Assembly: GCF_000422645.1 (NCBI RefSeq)
Contig: NZ_AUGL01000009.1
Location: forward strand, 124,001-188,000
Length of the DNA stretch: 64,000 bases
Direction of reading: 5' to 3'
Source of the DNA: Ferrimonas futtsuensis DSM 18154
GTDB lineage: Bacteria; Pseudomonadota; Gammaproteobacteria; Enterobacterales; Shewanellaceae
Position 1 is the stretch's first letter. Each line of letters opens with the position of its first letter. The notes beneath the pieces were generated by a model. The model saw nothing but the letters and a program-made list of their open reading frames with translations, made no database searches and had not been told where the DNA came from. Position numbers and translations under genes: made by a program. Positions 50,363-59,111 of the stretch are shown one piece after another.

Positions 50363-52096
50363 CTAGTAACCCAGGGTGGCCGCGCCCATCCGTCTGGGAT
50401 CGGAGGCGCCCATCAGCCCCTCATCCGTGACCATGATGGACTGGGTGCTGCCCATGGAGGACTTCACCTTCACCTTGTGCCCCATGGACTCCAGTATCCG
50501 CTTGGTGTCCGGGTTGATGCTCTTCTCTGCACGAATCTCATCCGGGTACCACTGATGGTGCACCCGGGATGCCGCGGTCGCCTCCGCCACATTCATGCCG
50601 TGATCCACCACATTCATGATCACCTGCAGGGTGGTGCTGATGATCCGTGAGCCCCCGGGACTGCCGGTCACCAGGAAAGGCTTGCCCTCCTTCATCACTA
50701 TGGTTGGGCTCATGGAGCTCAGGGGGCGCTTACCGGGCTGAACTTCGTTGGCCTCTCCCCCAATCAGGCCATAGCCATTGGGGGACCCAGGCTTGGCGGA
50801 GAAGTCGTCCATCTCGTTGTTAAGCAGGATGCCTGTGCCCGCGGCCACCAGGCCGGAGCCATAGCTGAAGTTCAGGGTGTAGGTGTTGGATACCGCATTG
50901 CCCCACTTGTCCACCACGGAGTAGTGGGTGGTCTGGTCGCTCTCATAGGGGATGGGGTTGCCCGGCTTGATCTCGCTCGACGGAGTGGCTTTTTTCGGAT
51001 CAATCCCCTTGAGCAATTGCGCCGCATAGGCGGGATCGGTCAGGCCGGCCACGGGCACCTTGGTGAAATCCGGGTCCCCCAGGTACTCGCTGCGATCGGC
51101 GTAGGCACGGCGCATGGTTTCCGCCATCCAATGGATGCTCTGAGCACTGCCGGCGCCCATCTCTCCGATGGGCTGATGCGCCAGCATGTTGAGCATCTGA
51201 ATGATGTGCACACCACCAGAGGAGGGCGGCGGCATGGAGATCACCTCATATCCGCGATATTCACCGCGCACCGGCTGACGCTCCACCGCCCGGTAATTGG
51301 CCAGGTCCGCCTCACTCATCACCCCACCGGCCTGTTGTACCGCCTTGGCGATGAGACGCGCGGTCTCCCCTTTGTAGAAGCCGTCACTGCCGTTGTCGGC
51401 GATGCGCTTGAGCGAATCGGCCAAATCTTGCTGCACCAGCAAGTCGCCGGGAGCATACAGGCCACCATCGGCCTTATAGAATACCTTCTGGGTACTGGGC
51501 CAGCGACCCAGGCGCTTTTGCAAACCCTCGAGGCTGTTGGCCAGATCCGGGGTCACCTTGATCCCCTTCTGTGCCAGCGCGATGGCCGGGGCCATCACCT
51601 GCTTCAGGCTCATGGTGCCGTACTTGGACAGGGCCAGTTCCAGTCCGCGAACCGTGCCGGGCACCCCAACCGCCAGCCCGTGGAAGCGGGACAGGTCGGA
51701 CACCGCGTCCCCCTCTTCGTTGAGGAACATGTCCCTGTGCGCCAGGCCTGGGGCCATCTCACGATAGTCGATGGCGATGTCCTTGTCGGATTCGGCCAGG
51801 TGGACCACCATGAAACCGCCGCCACCCAGGTTGCCGGCTCTGGGCAGAGTCACCGCCAGGGCAAAGCCCACGGCGACGGCGGCATCGACGGCATTGCCGC
51901 CCTGGCGAAGGATCGCCACCCCCACCTCACTGGCCAGCCGCTCCTGGCTGGCCACCATGCCGTGCTCAGCCCAGACCGGGTGGGTGATGTCCATGTGGCT
52001 GTAGATGGAGGGTTGATTGGCCCGTGCCGGGGAGGCACCGATGAACAACGACAGCGCAACCAGCGCCGCCATCAAAGGTTTTCCAGTGGTGCTCAC
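50363..52096 (-). CDS. ggt: Gamma-glutamyltransferase
   Basis: The 577-residue periplasmic enzyme hydrolyses glutathione and transfers its gamma-glutamyl group. It has a signal peptide (MAALVALSLFIGASPARA) and self-cleaves to two subunits; the N-terminal nucleophile Thr lies in SDQTTHYSVVDKWGNAVS (about 385). The oxyanion-hole GSPGGSRI is also present. The start is GTG 52096, right after the stop of the upstream GNAT gene; ATG 52072 is an alternative. It is the second gene of a two-gene operon. Confidence 0.95.
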   Translation of the reverse strand: MSTTGKPLMAALVALSLFIGASPARANQPSIYSHMDITHPVWAEHGMVASQERLASEVGVAILRQGGNAVDAAVAVGFALAVTLPRAGNLGGGGFMVVHLAESDKDIAIDYREMAPGLAHRDMFLNEEGDAVSDLSRFHGLAVGVPGTVRGLELALSKYGTMSLKQVMAPAIALAQKGIKVTPDLANSLEGLQKRLGRWPSTQKVFYKADGGLYAPGDLLVQQDLADSLKRIADNGSDGFYKGETARLIAKAVQQAGGVMSEADLANYRAVERQPVRGEYRGYEVISMPPPSSGGVHIIQMLNMLAHQPIGEMGAGSAQSIHWMAETMRRAYADRSEYLGDPDFTKVPVAGLTDPAYAAQLLKGIDPKKATPSSEIKPGNPIPYESDQTTHYSVVDKWGNAVSNTYTLNFSYGSGLVAAGTGILLNNEMDDFSAKPGSPNGYGLIGGEANEVQPGKRPLSSMSPTIVMKEGKPFLVTGSPGGSRIISTTLQVIMNVVDHGMNVAEATAASRVHHQWYPDEIRAEKSINPDTKRILESMGHKVKVKSSMGSTQSIMVTDEGLMGASDPRRMGAATLGY

Positions 52097-52603
52097 TTAG
52101 GAGTTTCCTTGCTTATAAAATCTGACTTGCTCGCCCCAGTACTCCACCATGCCGTCCTGCTCGAAGCCCAGCTTCAGCAGCACCCGGTGAGAGGCATCGT
52201 TTTCAGGGTCGGTCATGGCCACCACAGGACCTGTGTCCCAGTGCTTGCTGGCGTAATCGAGCATGGCCCGGCCACACTCGGTGGCGATCCCCTTGCCCCA
52301 GAATTCAGGAATGAAGCGATAACCGAAGTCGGTCTGCTTCACCTCGGGCAAATACTTAAGCCCGCAGAAACCGATGACCTGGCCGGTCTCCTTCCACACC
52401 ACGGCCCAACGGCCATAACCATAGGTGGCGTAATCCTGAAAGAACACCTTGGCGATGATCTCACTGGCGTCCTCCAGCGTCTTCACCCGGTCACCGTCAC
52501 CTGTATAGCGGGTTACCCTTGGGTCTGCGCTTAGGGCAAACACGGCTTCGGCGTCCTCACACTCAAAGGGCCTGAGCAATACACGTTCCGTCTCTATCAT
52601 CAC
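52097..52603 (-). CDS. RimJ/RimL-type GNAT acetyltransferase
   Basis: The 168-residue protein is a RimJ/RimL-type GNAT. MIETERVLLRPFECEDAEAVF is the usual first strand, WGKGIATECGRAMLDYA is the acetyl-CoA loop, and ENDASHRVLLKLGFEQDG is the conserved Asn-Ser-x-x segment. GGGAGAG lies five bases before ATG 52603. It is directly followed by ggt without spacing. Substrate unknown. Confidence 0.9.
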   Translation of the reverse strand: MMIETERVLLRPFECEDAEAVFALSADPRVTRYTGDGDRVKTLEDASEIIAKVFFQDYATYGYGRWAVVWKETGQVIGFCGLKYLPEVKQTDFGYRFIPEFWGKGIATECGRAMLDYASKHWDTGPVVAMTDPENDASHRVLLKLGFEQDGMVEYWGEQVRFYKQGNS

Positions 52604-52736
52604 TGCTCTCCCTTTGCTGTCCCAAAGTCGGATCGCTCATAGTATCGAATTCACACCAGAATAACAGACGTTTTTCCCCCCTTGCCAAAGTGGGAGCTGG
52701 GTGGCTACCCTGAATCTTTGCCCAAGCCAGAGACAG

Positions 52737-53246
52737 ATGATGCTACCGCTGACCACAGAACGACTGACCATTCGCGAACTGACCCTAGATGACGCACCTT
52801 TCTACCTGAAGCTCCTGAACGAGCAGGCGTTTATCGACGGGATTCACGACAAGGGGGTGCGGACTCTGGAGCAGGCACGCCATCATATGGAGTCAGGCCC
52901 CATCGCCAGCTATCAGCAGCATGGCTATGGTATGTATCACCTGAGCCTGACCCAGAGTGGCGCAGACGTGGGCATCGCCGGTCTGGTAAAGCGGGAGGAG
53001 CTGCCCTATCCGGACATCGGCTACGCCATCAGTGAAGCCTACTTTGGCCTGGGTCTGGCCACCGAAGCCTGCCAGGCGGTGATGCACCACGCCAGGGAGA
53101 CCCTGGCCCTGCCCACCGTGGTCGGCATCGTCTCGGAGCACAACCTGGCGTCACGACGAGTGCTTCAGAAGCTGGGGATGGAGGCGGACGGCACCGTGGA
53201 ACTCGGCGCCGGGGAGCATGTCATGCTTTACCGGGCCGCACGCTAG
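52737..53246 (+). CDS. GNAT acetyltransferase
   Basis: The 169-residue protein is another RimJ/RimL-type GNAT: LTTERLTIRELTLDDAPFYLKLL, FGLGLATEACQAVMHHA and EHNLASRRVLQKLGMEADG. It is divergent from the first GNAT gene. ATG 52737 starts at the canonical TTERLTIREL; GTG 52701, with GGGAG nearby, adds 12 residues. Its 3' end overlaps the convergent GtrA gene by 26 bp. Confidence 0.88.
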   Translation: MMLPLTTERLTIRELTLDDAPFYLKLLNEQAFIDGIHDKGVRTLEQARHHMESGPIASYQQHGYGMYHLSLTQSGADVGIAGLVKREELPYPDIGYAISEAYFGLGLATEACQAVMHHARETLALPTVVGIVSEHNLASRRVLQKLGMEADGTVELGAGEHVMLYRAAR

Positions 53247-53628
53247 TGGTTTCGGCAAACACCCAACGGCTGCTAAGCAGGTAATTGGACACCGTGCCTG
53301 CGGCGATGCCTGCTACCAGGGCCAGCTGCGGCCCTGGCCAGCTCTCGCCCACCAGCTTGAGGGTGAGCCAGAACAGGGCGAAGTTGGGCAGGGCCGACGT
53401 CAAAGCGGCCGTCAGGGCCCGGAACCACTGCCGCCCCGCCCTGCCCTGGCTGCGATCGCGGAAGGTAAAGCAGCGATTGCCCGCCCAGGTGGTGGACGCC
53501 GCCGCCAAAAATGCCAATCCCCTGGCCTCCATCGGGGCCAGCCCAGCCAGGTGCAGGGAGGTGAATACCATCATATCCACCACAAACCCTGTGCCCCCCA
53601 CCAGGGCAAACTTAATCCAGTGCGACAT
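53221..53628 (-). CDS. GtrA-family membrane protein
   Basis: The 135-residue protein has four hydrophobic helices and the GtrA pattern: FALVGGTGFVVDMMVF, AFLAAASTTWAGNRCFTFRD with conserved Asn-Arg, and VAGIAAGTVSNYLLSSRWVF. GtrA-type proteins move polyprenyl-phosphate-linked sugars across the inner membrane. It begins at 53628 inside the end of the ArnT-like gene (17-bp overlap). A longer frame upstream is antisense-like shadow of that gene. It works with the two transferases next to it. Confidence 0.9.
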   Translation of the reverse strand: MSHWIKFALVGGTGFVVDMMVFTSLHLAGLAPMEARGLAFLAAASTTWAGNRCFTFRDRSQGRAGRQWFRALTAALTSALPNFALFWLTLKLVGESWPGPQLALVAGIAAGTVSNYLLSSRWVFAETTSVRPGKA

Positions 53629-55006
53629 TGGCCCGGCACTCCAGCAAGCTGCGCTTTCGGGCAGAAGCCAACTGCACGCAGTGGCGGTTCTCCAGCCCAA
53701 GATCCCGCCAGTTGCGCCCTGACGGCAGCACCAGGAAGTAGTCCCCGGACTTGAGTGCCAGTTCATCGGCATCGGCCACCAGCTCGGCGCGGCCGCCGGA
53801 GTAGTATTGCCCGGAGAAGGTGCGCTTACCCAGATAATAGAGGGGCTGATCCCAGCCCGGAGCCTGGGCCAACAGCGCCTTGTCGCTGCGCTCCTCCCCC
53901 ACCTTGACGTGCATAACCAGGGTGGCCACACCAAGCAGCAGCGGAAGCACCATGCCGGTGGCGGACAACCAGCGCCGGTCCTTCTCCTCTGCCAGGCTGG
54001 CCACCAGCAGGGCCAGGGCCGGCACACCGGGCAACACATAGGCAGGCAGGATGTTTCCGGCGAAGGTAAACAGCGCCATGGGCGACACCATCCAGCACAA
54101 CGCAAACACCTGCAGCGGGGTCAGAGCACGGCGGCCTCTGCGCCACCACAACCCCGGCAGCACCAGGGACCAGGGCAGCGCCGACATCAGCCAGTATACC
54201 CAGATGGTGCCCCTGGGCTGATCATGGGCACTGCCATAGAGATCCCCTTGCCAGCCGCTCTCCACAAAGCGCAGGAAGTGTTCGCCCACCAGGAAATAGT
54301 TCAGAAAGCCGGGCGTGGCCTGCTCCGCAGCCAGGTACCAGGGCGCGGCGATCACCAACATGGCCACCGTACCGCCCACCAGGGGAAAGCGCTGCCACAG
54401 CACCTGGAGAAAACTGAGGCGATGCTGCCAGATAAGAAAGGGCACCACGGCCAGGCCAACCAGCACGATCACCAGGGGGCCCTTGGCCAGCAGTCCCACC
54501 GCCAGGCCAACAAAACCCAGGTAGCCGGCGCGGTAACGCCCCTGCCAACCAAGATAGAAGCCCACCATGGCCAGGGTCATCCCCAGGGTCAGGGCAATGT
54601 CGGTCATGACTGCGCCCGCAGCGATGGCAAAGATCACGCAAGTGGCCAGCACCATGGCACACACCAGGCCGCTGAGTCCCTGTCGTCTGGCGAACAGGGC
54701 CATCAAGGCCAGTACCGCCACTCCCGCCAGCCAGTGGGGCAACCTCAGGGCAAACTCACTCATCCCCAGGGTGGCGGCCGACCCGGCGCTCATCCAGGTG
54801 TGAAGCGGCGGCTTGCCCCAGAAAGGTACGCCGAGATCAAACTGCGGCGTCAGCCAGTTGCCGGTGTCCACCATCAACCGGGCCATGTTGCCGTAGCGTG
54901 CTTCGGTGGTATCCATCAGCGGGTAGGCACCGAGGGAGATCAGACGGACCGCCAGGGCGAGGAACAACACCCACCCCAGGGGCGAACGAAGCGCGCGCGC
55001 GATCAT
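53612..55006 (-). CDS. ArnT-like glycosyltransferase (GT39/GT83)
   Basis: The 464-residue membrane protein resembles ArnT/PMT transferases. The first extracytoplasmic loop YPLMDTTEARYGNMARLM has the acidic Asp-x-x-Glu-x-Arg site. About eleven helices follow, then a soluble C-terminal tail. Such enzymes transfer a sugar from undecaprenyl phosphate to lipid A or another envelope acceptor. Its ATG overlaps the GT2 stop (ATGA at 55003-55006), so it is co-translated with its presumed sugar supplier. Confidence 0.9.
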   Translation of the reverse strand: MIARALRSPLGWVLFLALAVRLISLGAYPLMDTTEARYGNMARLMVDTGNWLTPQFDLGVPFWGKPPLHTWMSAGSAATLGMSEFALRLPHWLAGVAVLALMALFARRQGLSGLVCAMVLATCVIFAIAAGAVMTDIALTLGMTLAMVGFYLGWQGRYRAGYLGFVGLAVGLLAKGPLVIVLVGLAVVPFLIWQHRLSFLQVLWQRFPLVGGTVAMLVIAAPWYLAAEQATPGFLNYFLVGEHFLRFVESGWQGDLYGSAHDQPRGTIWVYWLMSALPWSLVLPGLWWRRGRRALTPLQVFALCWMVSPMALFTFAGNILPAYVLPGVPALALLVASLAEEKDRRWLSATGMVLPLLLGVATLVMHVKVGEERSDKALLAQAPGWDQPLYYLGKRTFSGQYYSGGRAELVADADELALKSGDYFLVLPSGRNWRDLGLENRHCVQLASARKRSLLECRANVALD

Positions 55007-56007
55007 CGGCGGGCCTCCAGGGCCACCAGGGTATCCACGCCATCATTGTGAGACGCTTCGCGGATCAGGTATTGAGGACGCTGTTTCACCTCCATCACCA
55101 CCCGCCCCAGATACTCACCGATCAGGCCCAGGGCCAACAGCTGGATGCCGCCGAGCAACAGCTGCACCACCATCATCGACGGGTAGCCACTGACCACTTC
55201 GCCAAAGACCAGGGTTTTGACCACCACTGCCATGCCGTAGACAAAGGCGCTGAAAGCGGTCAGCAAACCACACCAGGTGGCCAGTCGCAGCGGCCGTATG
55301 CTGAAGGAGGCGATGCCGTCCATGGCAAAGCCGAACAGTTTGCCGTAGTTCCACTTGGTTACGCCGACGGCCCTGGGGTCCCGGTCGAACTCCAGGGTGA
55401 CCTGCTTGAAACCGGGCCAGGCAAACAGTCCCTTCATATAGCGATTGCGTTCCGGCAACTGATTGATGTGGTCCACCACCTGACGACTCATCAGCCTGAA
55501 GTCGCCCACGTTCTCCGGAATGGGCACGTCGGAAGCCCAGTTCATCACCTTGTAGAAGGCCCCGGCCGTCAGCTTCTTGAACCAGCTCTCCCCCAGGCGG
55601 GCCCGACGCTTCATGTTGACCACATCCGCCCCTTCCCGCCAGGCGTCCAGCATCCGGGGAATCAGCTCCGGCGGATCCTGCAGATCCGCATCCAGCAGGA
55701 TCACCGCCTGGCCCCGCACATGGGACAAACCGGCGCTCATGGCCGCCTCCTTGCCAAAGTTGCGGCTGAGGCTCAACCCCACATGGTCGCTGGATGAGCC
55801 GGGGAGGCTCTGCACCAAGCACCAGCTGTCATCCTTGCTGCCGTCATCGACATAGATGATTTCACACCGGTCCGGCAGCGCATCCAGCACCCGGGTGACC
55901 CTCTGATGGGTCAGCGCCAGGCCCTCGCCTTCATTGAAGACGGGAATGATCACCGACAGGGTAATGGGACGCTCTCTGCGATGGGGCTGAGGATTGGTTT
56001 TCAGCAT
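55003..56007 (-). CDS. GT2 polyprenyl-phosphate glycosyltransferase (DPM1/ArnC-like)
   Basis: The 334-residue enzyme has the GT-A fold: TLSVIIPVFNEGEGLALTHQR, YVDDGSKDDSW and LLDADLQDPPELIPRML (DxD). Two C-terminal transmembrane helices anchor it. It attaches a nucleotide sugar to undecaprenyl phosphate on the cytoplasmic side. GGTGACCC precedes ATG 56007. It starts a three-gene operon (GT2, ArnT-like, GtrA) that makes, flips and transfers a lipid-linked sugar; it diverges from the two-component genes. Confidence 0.9.
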   Translation of the reverse strand: MLKTNPQPHRRERPITLSVIIPVFNEGEGLALTHQRVTRVLDALPDRCEIIYVDDGSKDDSWCLVQSLPGSSSDHVGLSLSRNFGKEAAMSAGLSHVRGQAVILLDADLQDPPELIPRMLDAWREGADVVNMKRRARLGESWFKKLTAGAFYKVMNWASDVPIPENVGDFRLMSRQVVDHINQLPERNRYMKGLFAWPGFKQVTLEFDRDPRAVGVTKWNYGKLFGFAMDGIASFSIRPLRLATWCGLLTAFSAFVYGMAVVVKTLVFGEVVSGYPSMMVVQLLLGGIQLLALGLIGEYLGRVVMEVKQRPQYLIREASHNDGVDTLVALEARR

Positions 56008-56081
56008 GGGTCACCTTCCAAATAAAACGCTGTGCACGGGCACCGGCCCGCCAATGGAGCGCAGTATTCAATACCGGCCGT

Positions 56082-56105
56082 GAAAATCTTGTCATCGACA
56101 TTTTC
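56082..56105. promoter_or_regulatory. Inverted repeat between the GT2 and OmpR-type genes
   Basis: GAAAAT (56082-56087) and ATTTTC (56100-56105) form an inverted repeat with a 12-bp spacer in the 149-bp divergent region. It could be an operator of the neighbouring response regulator; this is a guess from position. Confidence 0.3.
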
Positions 56106-56156
56106 TTCACAAGGAGGGCATCATAATGGCCATACTGATTGAGATCCGGGTAACTG

Positions 56157-56849
56157 ATGGACAGCCTGAAACACACCAAACTGCTGCTGGTTGAGGACAA
56201 TCGCGAGATCGCCGGTATCCTCTTTGATTTTTTCGAAGCCAAAGAGGTGGAGCTGGACTACGCCGACAACGGCGAGTTGGGACTCAAGCTGGCCCTGGAA
56301 AGCAGTTTCGACGCCATCATCCTGGACCTGATGCTGCCACGCATGGACGGTTTCGAAGTGTGTCAGGCCCTTCGCAACCAGGGCAGGGACACCCCGGTAC
56401 TGATGCTCACCGCCCTGGACAACCGCCAGGACACCCTGCACGGTTTTAAGCAGGGCACCGACGACTACCTGACCAAACCTTTCGACCTGGAGATTCTCGA
56501 AGCCCGGCTGCTGGCGCTGATCAGCCGCTACCGCGGCACCATGGCCAGCGGCAAGGTACAGGTGGGCGAGTTGGAGATCGACACCAAGACCCGCCAGGCC
56601 TGGCGCCAGGGGCAGAAGCTGTCACTCAACCCCACCACCTTCAAGATCCTGTCGGTGCTGGCTCAGGCCGCTCCGGACGTGGTCAGCCGCGACCAGCTGA
56701 CCGACGCCATCTGGGGCGATCAGCCCCCCAGCAACGATGTGTTGCGCAGTCATGTGTATCAGTTGCGTAATCAGCTGGATAAGCCCTTCGCCCAGCCGAT
56801 GCTGGTCACCGTGCCCAAGGTGGGCTTCAGGCTGGAGCTCAATCCGTGA
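56157..56849 (+). CDS. OmpR-family response regulator
   Basis: The 230-residue response regulator has a receiver domain (LLLVEDN, phosphoacceptor Asp57 in IILDLMLPRMDG, Lys in LTKPFD) and a C-terminal winged helix of the OmpR/PhoB type (LTDAIWGDQPPSNDVLRSHVYQLRNQL). It is the first gene of a pair with the histidine kinase, overlapping it by four bases. It probably controls the divergent glycosylation operon, by analogy with PmrA-type systems. Confidence 0.93.
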   Translation: MDSLKHTKLLLVEDNREIAGILFDFFEAKEVELDYADNGELGLKLALESSFDAIILDLMLPRMDGFEVCQALRNQGRDTPVLMLTALDNRQDTLHGFKQGTDDYLTKPFDLEILEARLLALISRYRGTMASGKVQVGELEIDTKTRQAWRQGQKLSLNPTTFKILSVLAQAAPDVVSRDQLTDAIWGDQPPSNDVLRSHVYQLRNQLDKPFAQPMLVTVPKVGFRLELNP

Positions 56850-58105
56850 TTCGCCGCCGCCTCTCCAATGTTCGCACCATGACCGCCCGGCTGCTGCTGG
56901 TGTTTGGTGCTCTGGCCATCGCCATCGGCATGGCAATGGTGGCCCTGTTCAACACCGCCCTGCATTGGGGTGAGGACGGAGTCAACGAACGCTCGCTGAT
57001 GATCTCCAAGGAGGTGGCGGTGGCCCGCTACCTCACTGGTGCATCGGGCCCGTTAGAGATTGACCGCATCACCTATGCCTACGACAATCCGGCGGATGTC
57101 CCCGAATTTGTGCCGAAACACCTGCTGGGACAACACTTCATCATTGAAGAGCTGCACCTGGAACTGGGCTCGGTCTATGTTTTGGTGACCGAGTTTCAAA
57201 AGCGTGGAAAAAACCAGCCTCTGGTGCTGGTGGCCGAGACCGAGGCGGTGGAGGTCTCCGACAGGGAAACCGTGCTGCTGAACCTGATGATCGGCAGCGC
57301 CGCCGTGGGCATCATGATGATCGTCGGCGTGGTGGTCTACCTGCTTTCGGTGCGGCTGATTCAGCCGGTGAAGGAGCTGGGGGATCAGTTGGCCAACCTA
57401 AAAAGCGATACCCGCACCCCCCTCTATATGGCGGACTCCGCCGCCCAGGAGTTCGTCCAGCTTACCGATGCCTTTAATCAACACAGAGAGGAGCTGGACA
57501 GCCTGATTCGCCGGGAGCAGGCCTTTGCCCGCTACGCCAGCCATGAACTGCGTACGCCGTTGACCATAGTCCGCGGCGCCGCCAACCTGCTGGCACACTC
57601 CACCAAGCCCGAGTTTGTCGACCGACAGAGGCAACGCATCCTGGGGGCGACCGAGGAGATGCAGACCATGGTGGACGCCCTGCTCTCTCTGGTGCGCTAC
57701 GAAAAGAGTGAGCACTCCGTGGAGCCACGGCCTTTGAGCACCGATGAACTTCAGGGGATCGTCGATCTCGAACAGAGCGGAGCCGACAACAAAGAGGTGG
57801 GGCTGACCCTGGCGGTCAGCGGTACGCCTCAGATAGAGGCCGAACCTGCGGTGGTGAAGATGATCGTCGGCAACCTGCTGCGCAACGCCATCGCCGCCAC
57901 CGGCAAGGGCGAAGTGCGGGTCGCCATGGACGACCACAGCCTGACCATACTGGACCAGGGACCGGGACTCGACGGCATCGAATGCGGCGGCCATGGCCTG
58001 GGCCTGTTGATTGTTGAGGATCTGTGCCAGCGATACCGATGGCAGTTTGAACTAAAGAACCGGGACACACAGGGATGCGTTGCCCGCATCCGTTTTACCC
58101 ACTGA
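56846..58105 (+). CDS. Sensor histidine kinase
   Basis: The 419-residue kinase has two transmembrane helices (about 13-31 and 149-171) around a periplasmic sensor domain of about 115 residues, a HAMP domain, the H-box FARYASHELRTPLTIVRGA with His233, and an ATPase domain (ILDQGPGLDG, GGHGLGLLIVEDL). It starts at GTG 56846, overlapping the regulator's stop (GTGA). The sensed signal is unknown. Its 3' end overlaps the convergent HD-GYP gene by 11 bp. Confidence 0.93.
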   Translation: MIRRRLSNVRTMTARLLLVFGALAIAIGMAMVALFNTALHWGEDGVNERSLMISKEVAVARYLTGASGPLEIDRITYAYDNPADVPEFVPKHLLGQHFIIEELHLELGSVYVLVTEFQKRGKNQPLVLVAETEAVEVSDRETVLLNLMIGSAAVGIMMIVGVVVYLLSVRLIQPVKELGDQLANLKSDTRTPLYMADSAAQEFVQLTDAFNQHREELDSLIRREQAFARYASHELRTPLTIVRGAANLLAHSTKPEFVDRQRQRILGATEEMQTMVDALLSLVRYEKSEHSVEPRPLSTDELQGIVDLEQSGADNKEVGLTLAVSGTPQIEAEPAVVKMIVGNLLRNAIAATGKGEVRVAMDDHSLTILDQGPGLDGIECGGHGLGLLIVEDLCQRYRWQFELKNRDTQGCVARIRFTH

Positions 58106-59111
58106 ACTGCTCCCTGACTTCCAGGATCTGGGGCAGGCACTGATGAAAAATGTCCACCAGGGCCGGGTCAAAGTGGATGTTGGCGTGTTTGTCGATGAAG
58201 GCGACCGCCTCCTCCACGCTCCAGGCCGGTTTGTAGGGGCGCTCCGAAGTCAGGGCATCGAACACATCGGCAATGGCCACGATGCGCGCCGACAGGGGGA
58301 TCTCCCCCCCTTTCAGTCCCTTCGGGTAGCCGGTGCCATCCCACTTCTCATGATGAGCCAGGGCGATCTCCCTGGCCATAGTCAGCAGTTCGGAGTCGTG
58401 GCCGCTGAGGATATCGGCGCCATACTCTGAGTGGCGTTTCATCTCCACCCACTCCTCCCCCTCAAGCCGGCCCGGCTTTTTCAAGATGGCGTCGACGATG
58501 CCGATTTTGCCGATGTCATGCATGGGTGAGGCGTTAAACAGCAGGTCTATCCACTCTTCGCTCACATCCAGTTGCTGAGCAATCAACTTGGAGTAGTAGC
58601 TCATGCGGATGACGTGCATGCCGGTTTCATTGTCCTTGTACTCCGCCGCCCGGCCCAGGGTCTGGATCACCCTAAGGCGGGTATGGGCCAGCTCCTCGGT
58701 CTTTTGCGCTACCTGGCGGGACAGCTCCCGGTTTTGATCGGACAGGGCAAGGTGGGTCTTGACCCGGGCTTTCACCAGGGTGGGATTGATGGGTTTGGTG
58801 ATGTAATCCACGGCGCCGATGTTCAGCCCCCGGGTCTCATCCTCCACGGCGATCTTGGCGGTGACGAAGATCACCGGTATGTAGGCGGTGGTGGGATCCG
58901 CCTTGAGACGTTCACACACCTCATACCCATCCATCTCCGGCATCATCACATCCAGCAGGATCATGTCGGGACGAGGCTGTCTGGAGGCGATCTCCAGCGC
59001 CCGTGCTCCTGAGGTGGCGGCCTTCACCTTGTAGTCGTGGCGCAACACGGTACTCAGCAAATTGATGTTCTCCGGGTTATCGTCCACCACCAAGATTGCT
59101 GCGTTCTGCAC
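58095..59111 (-). CDS. Response regulator with HD-GYP domain (RpfG-like)
   Basis: The 338-residue protein joins a receiver domain (ILVVDDNPENINLL; Asp in ILLDVMMPEMDG, about residue 54; ITKPIN) to an HD-GYP c-di-GMP phosphodiesterase with HDIGKIGI and HHEKWDGTGYPKGL. It starts at GTG 59111 with GGAGG five bases upstream, the base after the stop of the giant hybrid kinase. It is therefore the likely output of that kinase: phosphorylation would turn c-di-GMP breakdown on or off. Confidence 0.94.
   Translation of the reverse strand: MQNAAILVVDDNPENINLLSTVLRHDYKVKAATSGARALEIASRQPRPDMILLDVMMPEMDGYEVCERLKADPTTAYIPVIFVTAKIAVEDETRGLNIGAVDYITKPINPTLVKARVKTHLALSDQNRELSRQVAQKTEELAHTRLRVIQTLGRAAEYKDNETGMHVIRMSYYSKLIAQQLDVSEEWIDLLFNASPMHDIGKIGIVDAILKKPGRLEGEEWVEMKRHSEYGADILSGHDSELLTMAREIALAHHEKWDGTGYPKGLKGGEIPLSARIVAIADVFDALTSERPYKPAWSVEEAVAFIDKHANIHFDPALVDIFHQCLPQILEVREQFSG

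Noticed and set aside
53629-54105. N-terminal extension of the GtrA frame
   Set aside because: It lies inside the ArnT-like gene in another frame and is Arg/Pro/Trp-rich; GtrA proteins start at the MSHWIKFALVGG position (53628).
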